Below, in pieces: positions 7,234-15,004 of a DNA stretch of 27,645 bases. A program made the translations under genes and the position numbers. Source of the DNA: Acinetobacter sp. UBA3106. GTDB lineage: Bacteria; Pseudomonadota; Gammaproteobacteria; Pseudomonadales; Moraxellaceae. Numbering within the stretch: the first letter of the stretch is position 1; every line of letters starts with the position of its first letter. The stretch is from positions 1-27,645 of the forward strand of contig DFAM01000011.1 of assembly GCA_002365595.1 (NCBI GenBank). The letters run 5' to 3'. Under the pieces are notes generated by a model, which saw only the letters and a list, made by a program, of their open reading frames with translations, was not told the origin of the DNA and did not search any database.

Positions 7234-7539
7234 TTACATGCGAAATTGAACTTTAAACTCACCTTTTTGCTTTAACAAATTTTTATTGTCTCGAATATGT
7301 TTAAAAATCATGGCTTGAACGGTGTCATGTTGAAAGCCGAGAGCATAACCTTTAACAATAATGATGCTGGGTAAACTAAAAAACAGATATTTTGCGTCAT
7401 CTTCTGATGGACTGTTATGAATGGCATGTTCAATTAAAGTCTGTTGAAAGAATTTCTTTTCGCTCTGTACCTGAACAGAATCAATATCATTCCAGTAGTT
7501 TTGGCGCATTGCCATTAAGTTATTGTGCTTGTAGCTCAT
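7234..7539 (-). CDS. Hypothetical protein, 101 residues
   Basis: A soluble, unrecognised small protein with mixed charge. The N-terminal part (1-50) looks helical and polar, and the middle (YLFFSLPSIIIVKGYALGF, about 51-69) is hydrophobic but contains Pro and Lys, so it is more likely a buried strand-helix than a membrane segment. It ends KGEFKVQFRM. The start is an ATG at 7539; in-frame ATGs follow at codons 9 and 11. None has a clear Shine-Dalgarno, so the exact start is uncertain. It stands alone between the AarF/UbiB gene upstream-right of its stop and the divergent LprI-like gene. Codon use resembles its neighbours, supporting a real gene. No function proposed. Confidence 0.55.
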   Translation of the reverse strand: MSYKHNNLMAMRQNYWNDIDSVQVQSEKKFFQQTLIEHAIHNSPSEDDAKYLFFSLPSIIIVKGYALGFQHDTVQAMIFKHIRDNKNLLKQKGEFKVQFRM

Positions 7540-7736
7540 AACAAAAAGTATTTAGAAAATAATGAAAACTATATAAGGTCATTCCAGCTAGATTCAATAG
7601 CCAAAATGTTGCAAGGTTTGTTGTGCTTTGACTTAAACTCCGGTGATATAGGAATCTTCACTGCTTTGTTGTAGTATTCCTAAATAAATAAAATGAATAC
7701 TATTTAAAATTGAGTCATTTAAGACAGGGGAATATG

Positions 7737-8102
7737 ATGCGATTTTTAATGCCAGTGATTTTCAGTATGGCTGCTTTAGCTTCAACTTCAGTTTTAGCCC
7801 AAGGATATTCTGACGAATATAAAAGATGTCTAAACACATCTTATGGTCAAACTGAAACAGTCAAAAAATGTGTAGAAAAAGAGTTGAAAAGTCAGGAAAA
7901 ACTTTTAAAAAAATATTATGAAAATTATTTAAAAAACAGTGGTAATAATCAAAGTTACGTTAAGCAGCAACACAAAATTTGGCAAAATCGGGTTAATCAG
8001 CAATGCTATTTAAAAGTGACCTCGAGCTTGCTTAAAGTCAAACAGGAAAAATGTGTTTTAGAAATGACAATGGAACGTGCTTACTATTATCAAATTAAAT
8101 AA
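7737..8102 (+). CDS. Secreted LprI/DUF1311-like protein
   Basis: A small periplasmic protein of the DUF1311/LprI-N type. The N-terminus MRFLMPVIFSMAALASTSVLAQG is a classical signal peptide, with cleavage probable after VLA. The mature part has the family layout: Cys near the start (YKRCLNTS), Cys in VKKCVEKEL, a helical stretch with YYENYL, the QHKIWQNRVNQQC segment (family pattern Q-x3-W-x2-R-x4-C) and a final Cys in KCVLEMTMERAYYY. The four cysteines probably form disulfides. The family includes the mycobacterial lysozyme inhibitor LprI, but most members are uncharacterised. AGGGG at 7726-7730 is 6 nt from the ATG at 7737; the adjoining ATG at 7734 and a TTG at 7710 are less well placed. 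Confidence 0.7.
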   Translation: MRFLMPVIFSMAALASTSVLAQGYSDEYKRCLNTSYGQTETVKKCVEKELKSQEKLLKKYYENYLKNSGNNQSYVKQQHKIWQNRVNQQCYLKVTSSLLKVKQEKCVLEMTMERAYYYQIK

Positions 8103-8206
8103 ATGGCGCATAGATTATTGTTTTAATCTGCTTGAAACGTTATAAAAACCAATAAAACAAGGTATCATAAGGCGCTTTAAAAAATTTGACCTTGGAGATG
8201 CCTTAA

Positions 8207-9217
8207 GTGGATCAACTGACAATTAGCCCTGAACATTTACAGGAAGCCGCTGAAAACCTGACAACTATTCGTGATTTTATCCGTTTTGGTGTTTCAGCTC
8301 TACGTCAATACGATGCACACTTGGGTCAAGGTACAGAAGACTTTTTTGCAGAAAGTTCGGCTTTAGTATTGCAAACACTGGCCCTGGACTGGAACGCAAA
8401 TCCAGAAATTTTAGATGCGAAATTACTGCCAAGTGAAAAAGCTGAATTTATCAGTTTGCTGGAACGTCGTATCAATGAAAAAGTACCAACTTCATATTTG
8501 TTGAATCTGGCATATTTCTGCGACAAACCTTATTACGTGGATGAACGTGTGCTGATTCCACGTTCGCCGATTGCTGAATTGATCAATCAACGCTTTGCAC
8601 CATACTGCCTTGATGAAAATGGACAAATGCGTGAAGCTTTGAACAATCTTCCTGAAAATAATAATCCGCAAACCCCACGTCGCATTTTAGATATGTGTAC
8701 CGGTTCGGGCTGTATCGCGATTGCCTTGGCTTATGCCTTCCCTGAATCGGAAGTGGATGCAACCGATATTTCTAAAGAAGCTTTAGAAGTGGCGTCGATT
8801 AATGCTGAACATCACAATATGCAATATCAGGTTGCATTGATGGAATCCGATTTATTTGCAAAAATTCCTGCTGAAAATCAATATGATTTAATTGTGTCTA
8901 ATCCTCCGTATGTGGATGCGGAAGATATGGCTGATTTACCGGCTGAATTTTTACATGAGCCAGAACTTGCACTTGCTGCAGGTCAAGACGGTTTGGATTT
9001 AGTTCGTAAAATGTTGGCGCAAGCCGCGGATTACTTAACTGAAGATGGCTTGATTGTCATTGAAGTGGGTAATTCTGAATGGGCGATGAAACAGAACTTT
9101 AATACTGTAGATTTCCATTGGTTAACTTTCCAAAAAGGTGGTTCGGGTATTTTTGCTTTAACCGCAGAGCAATGCCGTAAATACCGTGATTTATTTGTAC
9201 AATCTGTTCAAGCATAA
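8207..9217 (+). CDS. prmB: Ribosomal protein L3 N5-glutamine methyltransferase
   Basis: SAM-dependent methyltransferase that methylates the side-chain amide of a glutamine in ribosomal protein L3. Length 336, near the family norm. An N-terminal helical domain is followed by VLIPRSPIAELI (about 115-126, the HemK-family linker), the SAM loop LDMCTGSGCIA (about 161-171), acidic TDIS near 186 and the hallmark NPPY at 232-235, which binds the glutamine amide. The R-S-P form of the linker is what separates PrmB from PrmC (R-P-E/D-T). The start is GTG with GGAG 9 nt upstream at 8194-8197. The gene is followed after 12 bp by aroC, the same order as in E. coli, which supports the PrmB call. Confidence 0.93.
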   Translation: MDQLTISPEHLQEAAENLTTIRDFIRFGVSALRQYDAHLGQGTEDFFAESSALVLQTLALDWNANPEILDAKLLPSEKAEFISLLERRINEKVPTSYLLNLAYFCDKPYYVDERVLIPRSPIAELINQRFAPYCLDENGQMREALNNLPENNNPQTPRRILDMCTGSGCIAIALAYAFPESEVDATDISKEALEVASINAEHHNMQYQVALMESDLFAKIPAENQYDLIVSNPPYVDAEDMADLPAEFLHEPELALAAGQDGLDLVRKMLAQAADYLTEDGLIVIEVGNSEWAMKQNFNTVDFHWLTFQKGGSGIFALTAEQCRKYRDLFVQSVQA

Positions 9218-9229
9218 GGAGTTTTGAAC

Positions 9230-10315
9230 ATGGCAGGTAATAGTATTGGACAACTGTTCCGTGTAACGACTTGTGGTGAATCTCATGGCGTTGGCCTGAT
9301 GGCAATTGTCGATGGTGTGCCGCCTGGGATCGAACTGACTGAAGCAGATTTACAAAAAGATTTAGACCGCCGCAAACCGGGGACCTCTAAATTCGCGACC
9401 CAGCGTAAAGAGCCGGATGAAGTCGAAATTATTTCCGGTGTATTTGAAGGTAAAACAACAGGTACATCGATTGGTTTATTGATTCGTAATACCGACCAGA
9501 AATCAAAAGATTACGGCAATATTGCGCAAACTTTCCGTCCGGGTCATGCAGACTATACCTATACTCAAAAGTATGGTTTCCGTGATTACCGTGGCGGCGG
9601 TCGTTCAAGCGCACGTGAAACCGCAATGCGTGTGGCTGCCGGTGCAATTGCGAAGAAATATCTGGCTGAAAAGTTTGGCATTAACATTCGTGGTCATGTC
9701 ACACAAATTGGTACTGAAAAAACTGAAAAATTAGATTGGAATGAAGTTCCAAACAATCCATTTTTCTGTGGTGATGTGGATGCAGTGCCACGTTTTGAAG
9801 CATTAGTCACTTCACTGCGTGAGCAAGGCACTAGCTGTGGTGCAAAGCTCGAAATTCTTGCAGAGAATGTGCCAGTAGGCTGGGGCGAACCAGTATTTGA
9901 CCGTCTGGATGCGGATATTGCACATGCCATGATGAGCATTAACGCGGTTAAAGGCGTTGAAATTGGTGATGGCTTTGCAGTTGCAGAACAGTTTGGTCAT
10001 GAATCACGTGATGAATTAACCACAGACGGTTTCCTGGCCAATCATGCAGGCGGGATTCTGGGTGGTATTTCAAGTGGTCAAACCATTCGTGTAGCGATTG
10101 CACTGAAACCGACTGCGAGTATCACTACTCCGGGTAAAACCATTAATATCGAGCGTGAAGATACTGACGTATTGACCAAAGGTCGTCATGACCCGTGTGT
10201 CGGTGTACGTGCGACTCCGATTGCAGAAGCGATGTTTGCGATTGTGTTGATGGATCACTTTATGCGCCATCGTGCACAAAATGCCGATGTGGTTGCCCCA
10301 TTTGCACCGATTTAA
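9230..10315 (+). CDS. aroC: Chorismate synthase
   Basis: Last enzyme of the shikimate pathway: it converts 5-enolpyruvylshikimate-3-phosphate to chorismate using reduced FMN, which is not consumed. The 361-residue product carries the family signatures in order: GESHG near 16-20, DLDRRKPGTSKFATQR near 45-60, FRPGHADYTYTQKYG then DYRGGGRSSARETA (about 100-130), GGILGGISSGQ (about 270-280) and KGRHDPCVGVRA (about 317-328). I start it at the ATG at 9230 because AAGGAG (9216-9221) lies 8 nt upstream; an in-frame TTG at 9224 would be too close. Co-transcribed with prmB and closed by the terminator at 10355-10384. Confidence 0.97.
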   Translation: MAGNSIGQLFRVTTCGESHGVGLMAIVDGVPPGIELTEADLQKDLDRRKPGTSKFATQRKEPDEVEIISGVFEGKTTGTSIGLLIRNTDQKSKDYGNIAQTFRPGHADYTYTQKYGFRDYRGGGRSSARETAMRVAAGAIAKKYLAEKFGINIRGHVTQIGTEKTEKLDWNEVPNNPFFCGDVDAVPRFEALVTSLREQGTSCGAKLEILAENVPVGWGEPVFDRLDADIAHAMMSINAVKGVEIGDGFAVAEQFGHESRDELTTDGFLANHAGGILGGISSGQTIRVAIALKPTASITTPGKTINIEREDTDVLTKGRHDPCVGVRATPIAEAMFAIVLMDHFMRHRAQNADVVAPFAPI

Positions 10316-10354
10316 AACGAAGTAACTCGTTAAGGTTACGAGCTCTAATGATCA

Positions 10355-10384
10355 AAAAACCAGACTTAAAGTCTGGTTTTTTTT
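10355..10384 (+). terminator. Intrinsic terminator of prmB-aroC
   Basis: A 9-bp stem, AACCAGACT / AGTCTGGTT, with a 3-nt TAA loop, an A-tract before it and a run of eight T residues (10377-10384) after it. Confidence 0.9.
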
Positions 10385-10451
10385 ATGGATAAAATTTTGT
10401 TTGATGATACTTTGTGATAATTTTCTTTTAATTCATTTTTTTAGAAAAATA

Positions 10452-10985
10452 ATGCAGCCATTAAAATATAGACTGGCAAATGCCAGTGATGTTGAAAGCC
10501 TAGTGGCTTTGATCAATCAAGCATATCGCACCCATACAGATTCAAGCTGGACCAGTGAACAGAAAATTGTCGCGGGAGATCGAATCAATCATCAGCAGTT
10601 ATTGGAAAGTCTGAACCAGCAGAATTTTTCTCTATTTGTTGCTGAAATGGTTGAGGATTTAGAAACTGCTTTAGTGGCCTGTATCGGTTTAAGCTTTCAG
10701 CAGAATAGCGTAGAAATTGGTACTTTTTGTGTAGCTTCGGATTGGCAAAATCAGGGCATTGGAAAACATGTTTTAAAATATGCTGAGAAAATGGCTTTAG
10801 AACGCTGCCCAACGTTAAGTCATTATGAAATGTGGGTGCTGGATGCCAGAACAGAGCTGATTCAATATTATGAACGCTGTGGCTATTCAAAAACAGCATG
10901 TATCGAGTCTTATCCCATTCATTCCAATGTGGGGCAGCCATTGATTGATTTGCGCTTACAGCATATGTCCAAGTCTATCTCTTAA
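10452..10985 (+). CDS. GNAT family N-acetyltransferase
   Basis: Second GNAT-fold acetyltransferase of the window, 177 residues, substrate unknown. The N-terminal YRLANASDVESLVALINQAY is the first strand and helix. Motif A is GTFCVASDWQNQGIGKHVLK (about 91-110) with the acetyl-CoA loop Q-N-Q-G-I-G. The later MWVLDARTELIQYYERCGY is motif B. The preferred start is the ATG at 10452, where homology begins; an upstream extension to 10401 would add 17 hydrophobic residues not expected for the family. No strong Shine-Dalgarno is seen. It follows the aroC terminator, so it has its own promoter, and no terminator is obvious after it. Confidence 0.8.
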   Translation: MQPLKYRLANASDVESLVALINQAYRTHTDSSWTSEQKIVAGDRINHQQLLESLNQQNFSLFVAEMVEDLETALVACIGLSFQQNSVEIGTFCVASDWQNQGIGKHVLKYAEKMALERCPTLSHYEMWVLDARTELIQYYERCGYSKTACIESYPIHSNVGQPLIDLRLQHMSKSIS

Positions 10986-11175
10986 GTGAAGTATGTAAAG
11001 CGTTTAAACAGTGCAGACTATCCATAAAATAGCCTAAGCTTAATTACTTAAGTTAATTGATAAATTTATTAAGTTTTTGAAAAATATATTTATTTGTATT
11101 TTAATAACAGTGCTTAACAAATATATGAATTTAGTGCTCGCGCATGGTATAAAAATTGCTCATATTAAGATAAGT
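10986..11175 (+). promoter_or_regulatory. Promoter region of the glycine riboswitch transcript
   Basis: AT-rich region without an ORF. The segment 11130-11175 contains candidate elements such as TATAAA near 11148 and TAAGAT near 11167, close before the first riboswitch stem. Which one is the true -10 cannot be decided from sequence. Confidence 0.35.
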
Positions 11176-11374
11176 AATTATTGCAGGAGAGATGTTCTTC
11201 TGTGAACACGCCGAAGGAGCAACGACCCCGGAAACTCTCAGGCAAAAGGACTGTAATAATTTCAAAAATCTGGAGAGAAGCATATTCAGTCAATATGCTC
11301 ACCGAAGGGGATGGTCAGCGTTATTTATTATAACGATGTGATCGAAGCTCTCAGGTAACCATGACAGATGGGGC
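11176..11374 (+). promoter_or_regulatory. Tandem glycine riboswitch
   Basis: Two consecutive aptamers of the glycine (gcvT) class. Aptamer 1: outer stem AATTATTGCAG (11176-11186) pairs with CTGTAATAATT (11251-11261). Inside are the conserved elements GGAGAG (11187-11192), GCCGAAGGAGCAA (11210-11222) and ACTCTCAGGCAAAAGGAC (11234-11251). Aptamer 2: ATCTG (11268-11272) pairs with CAGAT (11365-11369). Inside are GGAGAGA (11272-11278), CACCGAAGGGGA (11300-11311) and AGCTCTCAGGTAACCATGAC (11346-11365). Glycine binding by this class is established knowledge. The linker between aptamers is short, as usual for the cooperative tandem form. It directly precedes the dadA-like gene. Confidence 0.93.
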
Positions 11375-11410
11375 TCAGAGAAATGTCTTTACATTTCCAA
11401 GGAGAGTCGT
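11375..11410 (+). promoter_or_regulatory. Riboswitch expression platform and ribosome site
   Basis: After aptamer 2 there is a small hairpin (GAAATGT at 11380-11386 with ACATTTC at 11391-11397), then AAGGAGAG at 11399-11406, 4 nt before the ATG. There is no T-run terminator, so control is probably at translation initiation. The CTCTC of the aptamer core could pair with GGAGAG of the ribosome site in one of the states; this is inference. Confidence 0.5.
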
Positions 11411-12655
11411 ATGTGTCATATCGTTGTGATCGGGGCAGGCATTACCGGGGTTACCTCCGCTTATGAGCTGGCAAATCTGGGCTATAAAGTCACCGTTATT
11501 GATAAACATTTATATCCTGCCATGGAAACTTCATTTGCCAATGGCGGACAGCTTTCCGCCTGCAATGCAGAAGTCTGGAACCAAAAAGCCACAGTACTGA
11601 AAGGTATTAAGTGGATGTCCAATAAAAATGCCCCATTATTACTCAATCCTTCATTTGACTTGCATAAATATGGCTGGTTGATGGAATTTGTCGGCAATAT
11701 TAAACATTATGAAACCAATACCCGCGATACGGTAAGAATGGCTTTATTGGCACGTGAACGTTTATTCGCTATTGCTGAACAGGAAAATATTCAGTTTGAT
11801 CTGGAAAAACGCGGCATTCTCCATTTTTACCATAGCAAACTGGATTATGAAGTCGCGACTCGGGTAAATACTTTACTGATTAATGGTGGTTTGGAAAGAA
11901 TTGCGGTAACACCAGAGGAAATTAAAAGCATAGAACCCAGTTTAAAGGGAGATTATTACGGGGGTTTTTATTGTCCGGGAGATGCAACGGGTGATATTCA
12001 TAAATTTACCAAAGGACTTGCAGAAGCCTCGGAAAAATATGGGGTGAAATACCTGTTTGGCACGGAAGTGATGGATGTAAAACACCATAAAAAAGGCGTC
12101 ACTGTGCTTTACCATGCCAGTAATGAAAACATGCATTCAGATGCAGCTGTGATGGAATCGCTGGAAGCCGATGCCGTGGTGGTGTGTGGCGGTGTTGAAA
12201 GTTATCACCTGGCAAATTTATTGGGTGATCGCGTCAATGTTTATCCTGTGAAGGGATATTCAATTACTCTAAATTTAAATGATGAAGACAGCGTGAAAAA
12301 TGCGCCGTGGGTGAGCCTGCTGGATGAAAGTGCAAAAATTGTTTCTTCCCGTCTAGGTGCAGACCGTTTACGAGTTGCGGGAACGGCCGAGTTTAATGGT
12401 TATAACCGTGATATCCGTGCAGACCGTATTCAACCGCTGACCGATTGGGTGAACAAGAACTTTAATATTACCACTGAAAATGTCATCCCTTGGGCAGGTT
12501 TACGTCCGATGATGCCGAATATGATGCCGATTGTACGCCGCGGGAAACGTGAACGGGTTTTTTATAATACAGGGCATGGCCATTTAGGTTGGACTTTGTC
12601 TGCGGCTACAGCGGTGATGATTAGTCAAGAAGTTGCTTTACAACATCCGGTTTGA
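11411..12655 (+). CDS. DadA-like FAD-dependent D-amino acid dehydrogenase
   Basis: FAD-dependent oxidoreductase of the DAO/DadA family, which oxidatively deaminates D-amino acids (or glycine, in glycine oxidase relatives) and gives electrons to the respiratory chain. It has 414 residues, close to E. coli DadA. The N-terminal Rossmann motif VVIGAGITGVTSAYELA (about 5-21) is followed by an acidic end of strand 2 (VIDK). ETSFANGGQLS near 39-49 is the DadA signature. The C-terminal motif is WAGLRPMMPNMMPIVRR (about 360-376) with FYNTGHGHLGWTLSAA (about 385-400). Its only visible regulator is the glycine riboswitch, so glycine is either a substrate or a signal of the amino acid supply. It need not be the D-alanine enzyme: no alanine racemase gene is linked. 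Confidence 0.88.
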   Translation: MCHIVVIGAGITGVTSAYELANLGYKVTVIDKHLYPAMETSFANGGQLSACNAEVWNQKATVLKGIKWMSNKNAPLLLNPSFDLHKYGWLMEFVGNIKHYETNTRDTVRMALLARERLFAIAEQENIQFDLEKRGILHFYHSKLDYEVATRVNTLLINGGLERIAVTPEEIKSIEPSLKGDYYGGFYCPGDATGDIHKFTKGLAEASEKYGVKYLFGTEVMDVKHHKKGVTVLYHASNENMHSDAAVMESLEADAVVVCGGVESYHLANLLGDRVNVYPVKGYSITLNLNDEDSVKNAPWVSLLDESAKIVSSRLGADRLRVAGTAEFNGYNRDIRADRIQPLTDWVNKNFNITTENVIPWAGLRPMMPNMMPIVRRGKRERVFYNTGHGHLGWTLSAATAVMISQEVALQHPV

Positions 12656-12662
12656 ATGAATA

Positions 12663-12694
12663 AAAAAGCATGGAATATTGGTTTCATGCTTTTT
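12663..12694 (+). terminator. Intrinsic terminator after the dadA-like gene
   Basis: AAAAAGCATG (12663-12672) pairs with CATGCTTTTT (12685-12694), leaving a 12-nt loop, and a T-run forms the 3' arm. It starts 8 bp after the stop codon. Confidence 0.75.
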
Positions 12695-12766
12695 AATATA
12701 TAAAGATTCATTATTTGAAGATGATATAATAATTTGATTTTTATGGCTTTAAAATAATGGATACTT

Positions 12767-13414
12767 ATGAATATCTTTTCAAAAATTGTATTAAGCTCGG
12801 TTTTAATTGTGGGGATGACGGGATGTGTGTCTACCCGTGGACTGGTATCTTTAGAATCACCAGTGAAACAGATGAGTGCACAGCAAAGTAATTCTAAAAC
12901 TGCGGTAATTAAAATAGTTGAAGATAAACGTGTCTTTGAAGACAAGCCGAAACAGGCCAATATTCCTTCGCTTAAAGGTGGATTAAAGAAAGCGACAGCA
13001 GCAGATAAAGCTAAAGCGATTGCACGTAAGCGTAATGGTTATGGTAAGGCCATGGGTGATATTTTCTTAAGAGATGAAACTGTAGTTTCCGTTTTCGAAA
13101 AACGGATTGAATCTGCTTTATTGCATTCGGGTTATACAGTTGTGCCAGCGGCACAGGCTCAAAAGCCAGATTTGGTGTTAACCGTTAAAGTAGACAAGTT
13201 CTGGTCATGGATGCAGCCAGGTTTTTCTTATGTAACACTTAATACCGAAATTGAAACTGAAATTTATGATGCCAATAACAGTGCTAAACCGCCTATTCGC
13301 ACTTATACAAAAATTTCTAAACCAACGGCAATGGCAACAGGCTCACGCTGGATAGTCACCATGAATGAAGCCTTAAATGATTATGAAAGCCGTTTGGTTG
13401 ATCAATTGAAATAA
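12767..13414 (+). CDS. Putative outer-membrane or periplasmic lipoprotein
   Basis: A 215-residue lipoprotein. The N-terminus has a Lys, a hydrophobic core and a lipobox VGMTGC (Cys about 20), followed by VSTRG, without Asp at +2, so sorting to the outer membrane is likely. The mature part contains a polar segment rich in Lys (about 55-95), then an alpha-beta region: VVSVFEKRIESALLHSGYTVV followed by PDLVLTVKVDKFWSWMQPG. That combination (an oligomer-type DNA/ligand-free periplasmic fold of short repeats, as in YajG-like lipoproteins) is only a suggestion. The function is unknown. It is monocistronic, with its own short AT-rich leader, and is followed after 24 bp by the hairpin cluster described separately. 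Confidence 0.75.
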   Translation: MNIFSKIVLSSVLIVGMTGCVSTRGLVSLESPVKQMSAQQSNSKTAVIKIVEDKRVFEDKPKQANIPSLKGGLKKATAADKAKAIARKRNGYGKAMGDIFLRDETVVSVFEKRIESALLHSGYTVVPAAQAQKPDLVLTVKVDKFWSWMQPGFSYVTLNTEIETEIYDANNSAKPPIRTYTKISKPTAMATGSRWIVTMNEALNDYESRLVDQLK

Positions 13415-13438
13415 TTTAAGCCTTTAAATAAAAACAGA

Positions 13439-13579
13439 GGCAGGATGTCCAGTTCCATCGTTGAAGTCCTGATACTAGATTCGCGAGTGTGGCAGGGATG
13501 CCACACATTCCCCATCACGACAGGATGTCGTGTATGGGGAATAAAGACTTTTGCCTACTTTTGGTCTGTCAAAAGTAGG
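13439..13579 (+). repeat. Cluster of hairpins with CAGGATG-type loops
   Basis: Downstream of the lipoprotein gene are four potential hairpins in a row. (1) A short, weak one around GG-CAGGATGT-CC at 13439-13450. (2) GTGTGGCA (13487-13494), loop GGGA, TGCCACAC (13499-13506). (3) TTCCCCATCACGAC (13508-13521), loop AGGAT, then GTCGTG-T-ATGGGGAA to 13541, with one bulged T. (4) CCTACTTTTG (13554-13563), loop GTCTGT, CAAAAGTAGG (13570-13579). The stems differ but the first three keep CAGGATG or CAGGGATG at the loop, the motif repeated in CsrB-type RNAs. Similar elements, to my memory, occur at many places in Acinetobacter genomes; this needs a search. It replaces an 81-codon open frame here that I regard as chance. 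Confidence 0.65.
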
Positions 13580-13762
13580 GTTCAGCCTATACAAAGTCAT
13601 TTAAGTTTTTTAAAGAAAAGAAAAGGCTGTGGAAAATTAAATATAAATAAATATCAAACGCTTAAAAATAAAGTCATCATGTTGATTTAGTACTGAAATA
13701 AAATTCAAATTATGGGACAGCACTGGCATGATGCCTCTGTTTTTAATAACGCAAGAAAATGT

Positions 13763-14413
13763 TTAATCATACATGCGATAGATACCTGCAAACCGTTCAC
13801 AACCCTTTTGCTCAGTTGTAACCGATAAAATCGCCTTATTAAAATCAAAATGATATTTGCAATCGTGTTCGTTATCGGTGATCTCACTTTTTTGGTCAGA
13901 GTTGGTATAGGCCAGAAAAGGAATCGTTTGGGTTTCCAATTTATTATTCGGGTTGCGGTAGGCCACGCCTTCAATTTTAATTTTATCTTTGGTCAGTTGA
14001 TGGACTTGTAAGTGCACTGGCTGACTGGCAATTGTTCCATTTTCAAATTTTAAATAATGATTGGTAAGACTTTGGTTGAGTGAGGTATAAAAATTCAGAT
14101 CTTCAATACGCAGTTCAAATTGTTGCTTATAACAGTCCAGACTTTTACATTGCTGTAAGCGTTTAAACCATAAAGTATGGGTATCTTCCAATAAATGAAC
14201 CGGAGCATCACTGACCAGAAAGGCGGTAATATAGTGATTGCTGAGCTTCTCTCTCGATTCGGCAAAATTGTCAGCACAAATCGTTTTTAAAGAAGATGTT
14301 TTAGGATTGGAACAATCTATTTCTTGAGCAAAAGTCATAGTTGAGCACAAACAGCCAATACTGAATAATGTGCCTAATGTTTTAATGAGATTAATTTCGG
14401 TATTCACCAGCAT
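13763..14413 (-). CDS. Secreted protein with LprI-like N-terminal domain
   Basis: A 216-residue predicted periplasmic protein. The signal peptide is about residues 1-29 (hydrophobic core GTLFSIGCLCSTMTFA, cleavage before QEIDC). The mature N-terminal half follows the LprI/DUF1311 pattern: IDCSNPKTSSLKTICADNFA, a helix with LSNHYITAFL, HTLWFKRLQQCKSLDCYKQQF and a final RIEDLNFY. Four to five cysteines are positioned to form disulfides. The C-terminal half (about 110-216) has beta-rich sequence and two more cysteines (HDCKYHF, QKGCERFAG), and I do not recognise it. It is a different protein from the shorter LprI-like one at 7737-8102. Divergent from ispF with about 100 bp between the starts; a downstream terminator is not obvious. 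Confidence 0.65.
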   Translation of the reverse strand: MLVNTEINLIKTLGTLFSIGCLCSTMTFAQEIDCSNPKTSSLKTICADNFAESREKLSNHYITAFLVSDAPVHLLEDTHTLWFKRLQQCKSLDCYKQQFELRIEDLNFYTSLNQSLTNHYLKFENGTIASQPVHLQVHQLTKDKIKIEGVAYRNPNNKLETQTIPFLAYTNSDQKSEITDNEHDCKYHFDFNKAILSVTTEQKGCERFAGIYRMYD

Positions 14414-14512
14414 GATCGCTTATAATTTCACTATGTTGCGCTGCTGTAACTATAGCGAAATAGAAAGCGTGAATACAACATTTCAATCATTTATTTCTTA
14501 AGGATGCTTAAC

Positions 14513-15004
14513 GTGGTCGCACAAATTCGAATTGGTCAGGGAATGGATGTACACGCCTTTGAAGAAGGTGACTTTGTGACTTTGGCGGGTATTAAAATTC
14601 CTCATACGCAAGGTTTAAAAGCGCATTCGGATGGCGATGTCGTATTGCATGCTTTATGTGATGCCTTGTTGGGAGCCTTGGCTTTAGGCGATATCGGACA
14701 GCATTTTCCAGATACCGATGCAAAATTTAAAGGTGCCGATAGTCGGGTCTTGCTTAAACATGTGTATCAGCTGATTTTAGACCGTGGATACACACTGAAC
14801 AATGCAGATATTACCGTAGCTTGTGAACGTCCAAAACTGGCAAAACATAATCTGGAAATGCGTCAAAGTATTGCCGATGTATTGAACGTAGATGTGACTC
14901 AAATTAGTGTTAAAGCAACGACGACCGAAAAATTAGGATTTACCGGGCGTCAGGAAGGAATTTTATCCACTGCCACCGTGTTAATTTCACATCAGCCAAA
15001 ATGA
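14513..15004 (+). CDS. ispF: 2-C-methyl-D-erythritol 2,4-cyclodiphosphate synthase
   Basis: Enzyme of the MEP isoprenoid pathway: it cyclises CDP-methylerythritol phosphate to the 2,4-cyclodiphosphate with loss of CMP. The product is about 163 residues (family about 157-160). Metal ligands are visible as GMDVH (Asp 11, His 13) and the third His in DVVLHALCDALLGA (about 45). HSDGD, DIGQHFPDTD and the C-terminal KATTTEKLGFTGRQEGI are family signatures. I start at the GTG at 14513, because TAAGGA (14499-14504) is then 8 nt upstream; the ATG at 14504 overlaps that ribosome site. The 3' end overlaps the convergent phosphatase-like gene by 13 bp. IspD is not in the window. Confidence 0.96.
   Translation: MVAQIRIGQGMDVHAFEEGDFVTLAGIKIPHTQGLKAHSDGDVVLHALCDALLGALALGDIGQHFPDTDAKFKGADSRVLLKHVYQLILDRGYTLNNADITVACERPKLAKHNLEMRQSIADVLNVDVTQISVKATTTEKLGFTGRQEGILSTATVLISHQPK

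Noticed and set aside
7710..7736. Upstream TTG start for the LprI-like gene
   Set aside because: It would place eight polar residues before the signal peptide; AGGGG fits the ATG at 7737.
9224..9229. TTG start two codons before aroC ATG
   Set aside because: It lies only 2 nt from AAGGAG; the ATG at 9230 has correct spacing and gives the family N-terminus MAGNSIGQLFRV.
9522..9734. Several open frames inside aroC, prmB, lpxB and other genes on either strand
   Set aside because: They overlap strongly supported genes and lack ribosome sites or recognisable protein features.
13445..13690. An 81-codon plus-strand open frame over the hairpin cluster
   Set aside because: It has no ribosome site, no protein-like composition, and its sequence is dictated by the inverted repeats; it is most likely chance.
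14504..14512. ATG start three codons before the ispF GTG
   Set aside because: The ATG overlaps the TAAGGA ribosome site, while the GTG at 14513 is correctly placed.
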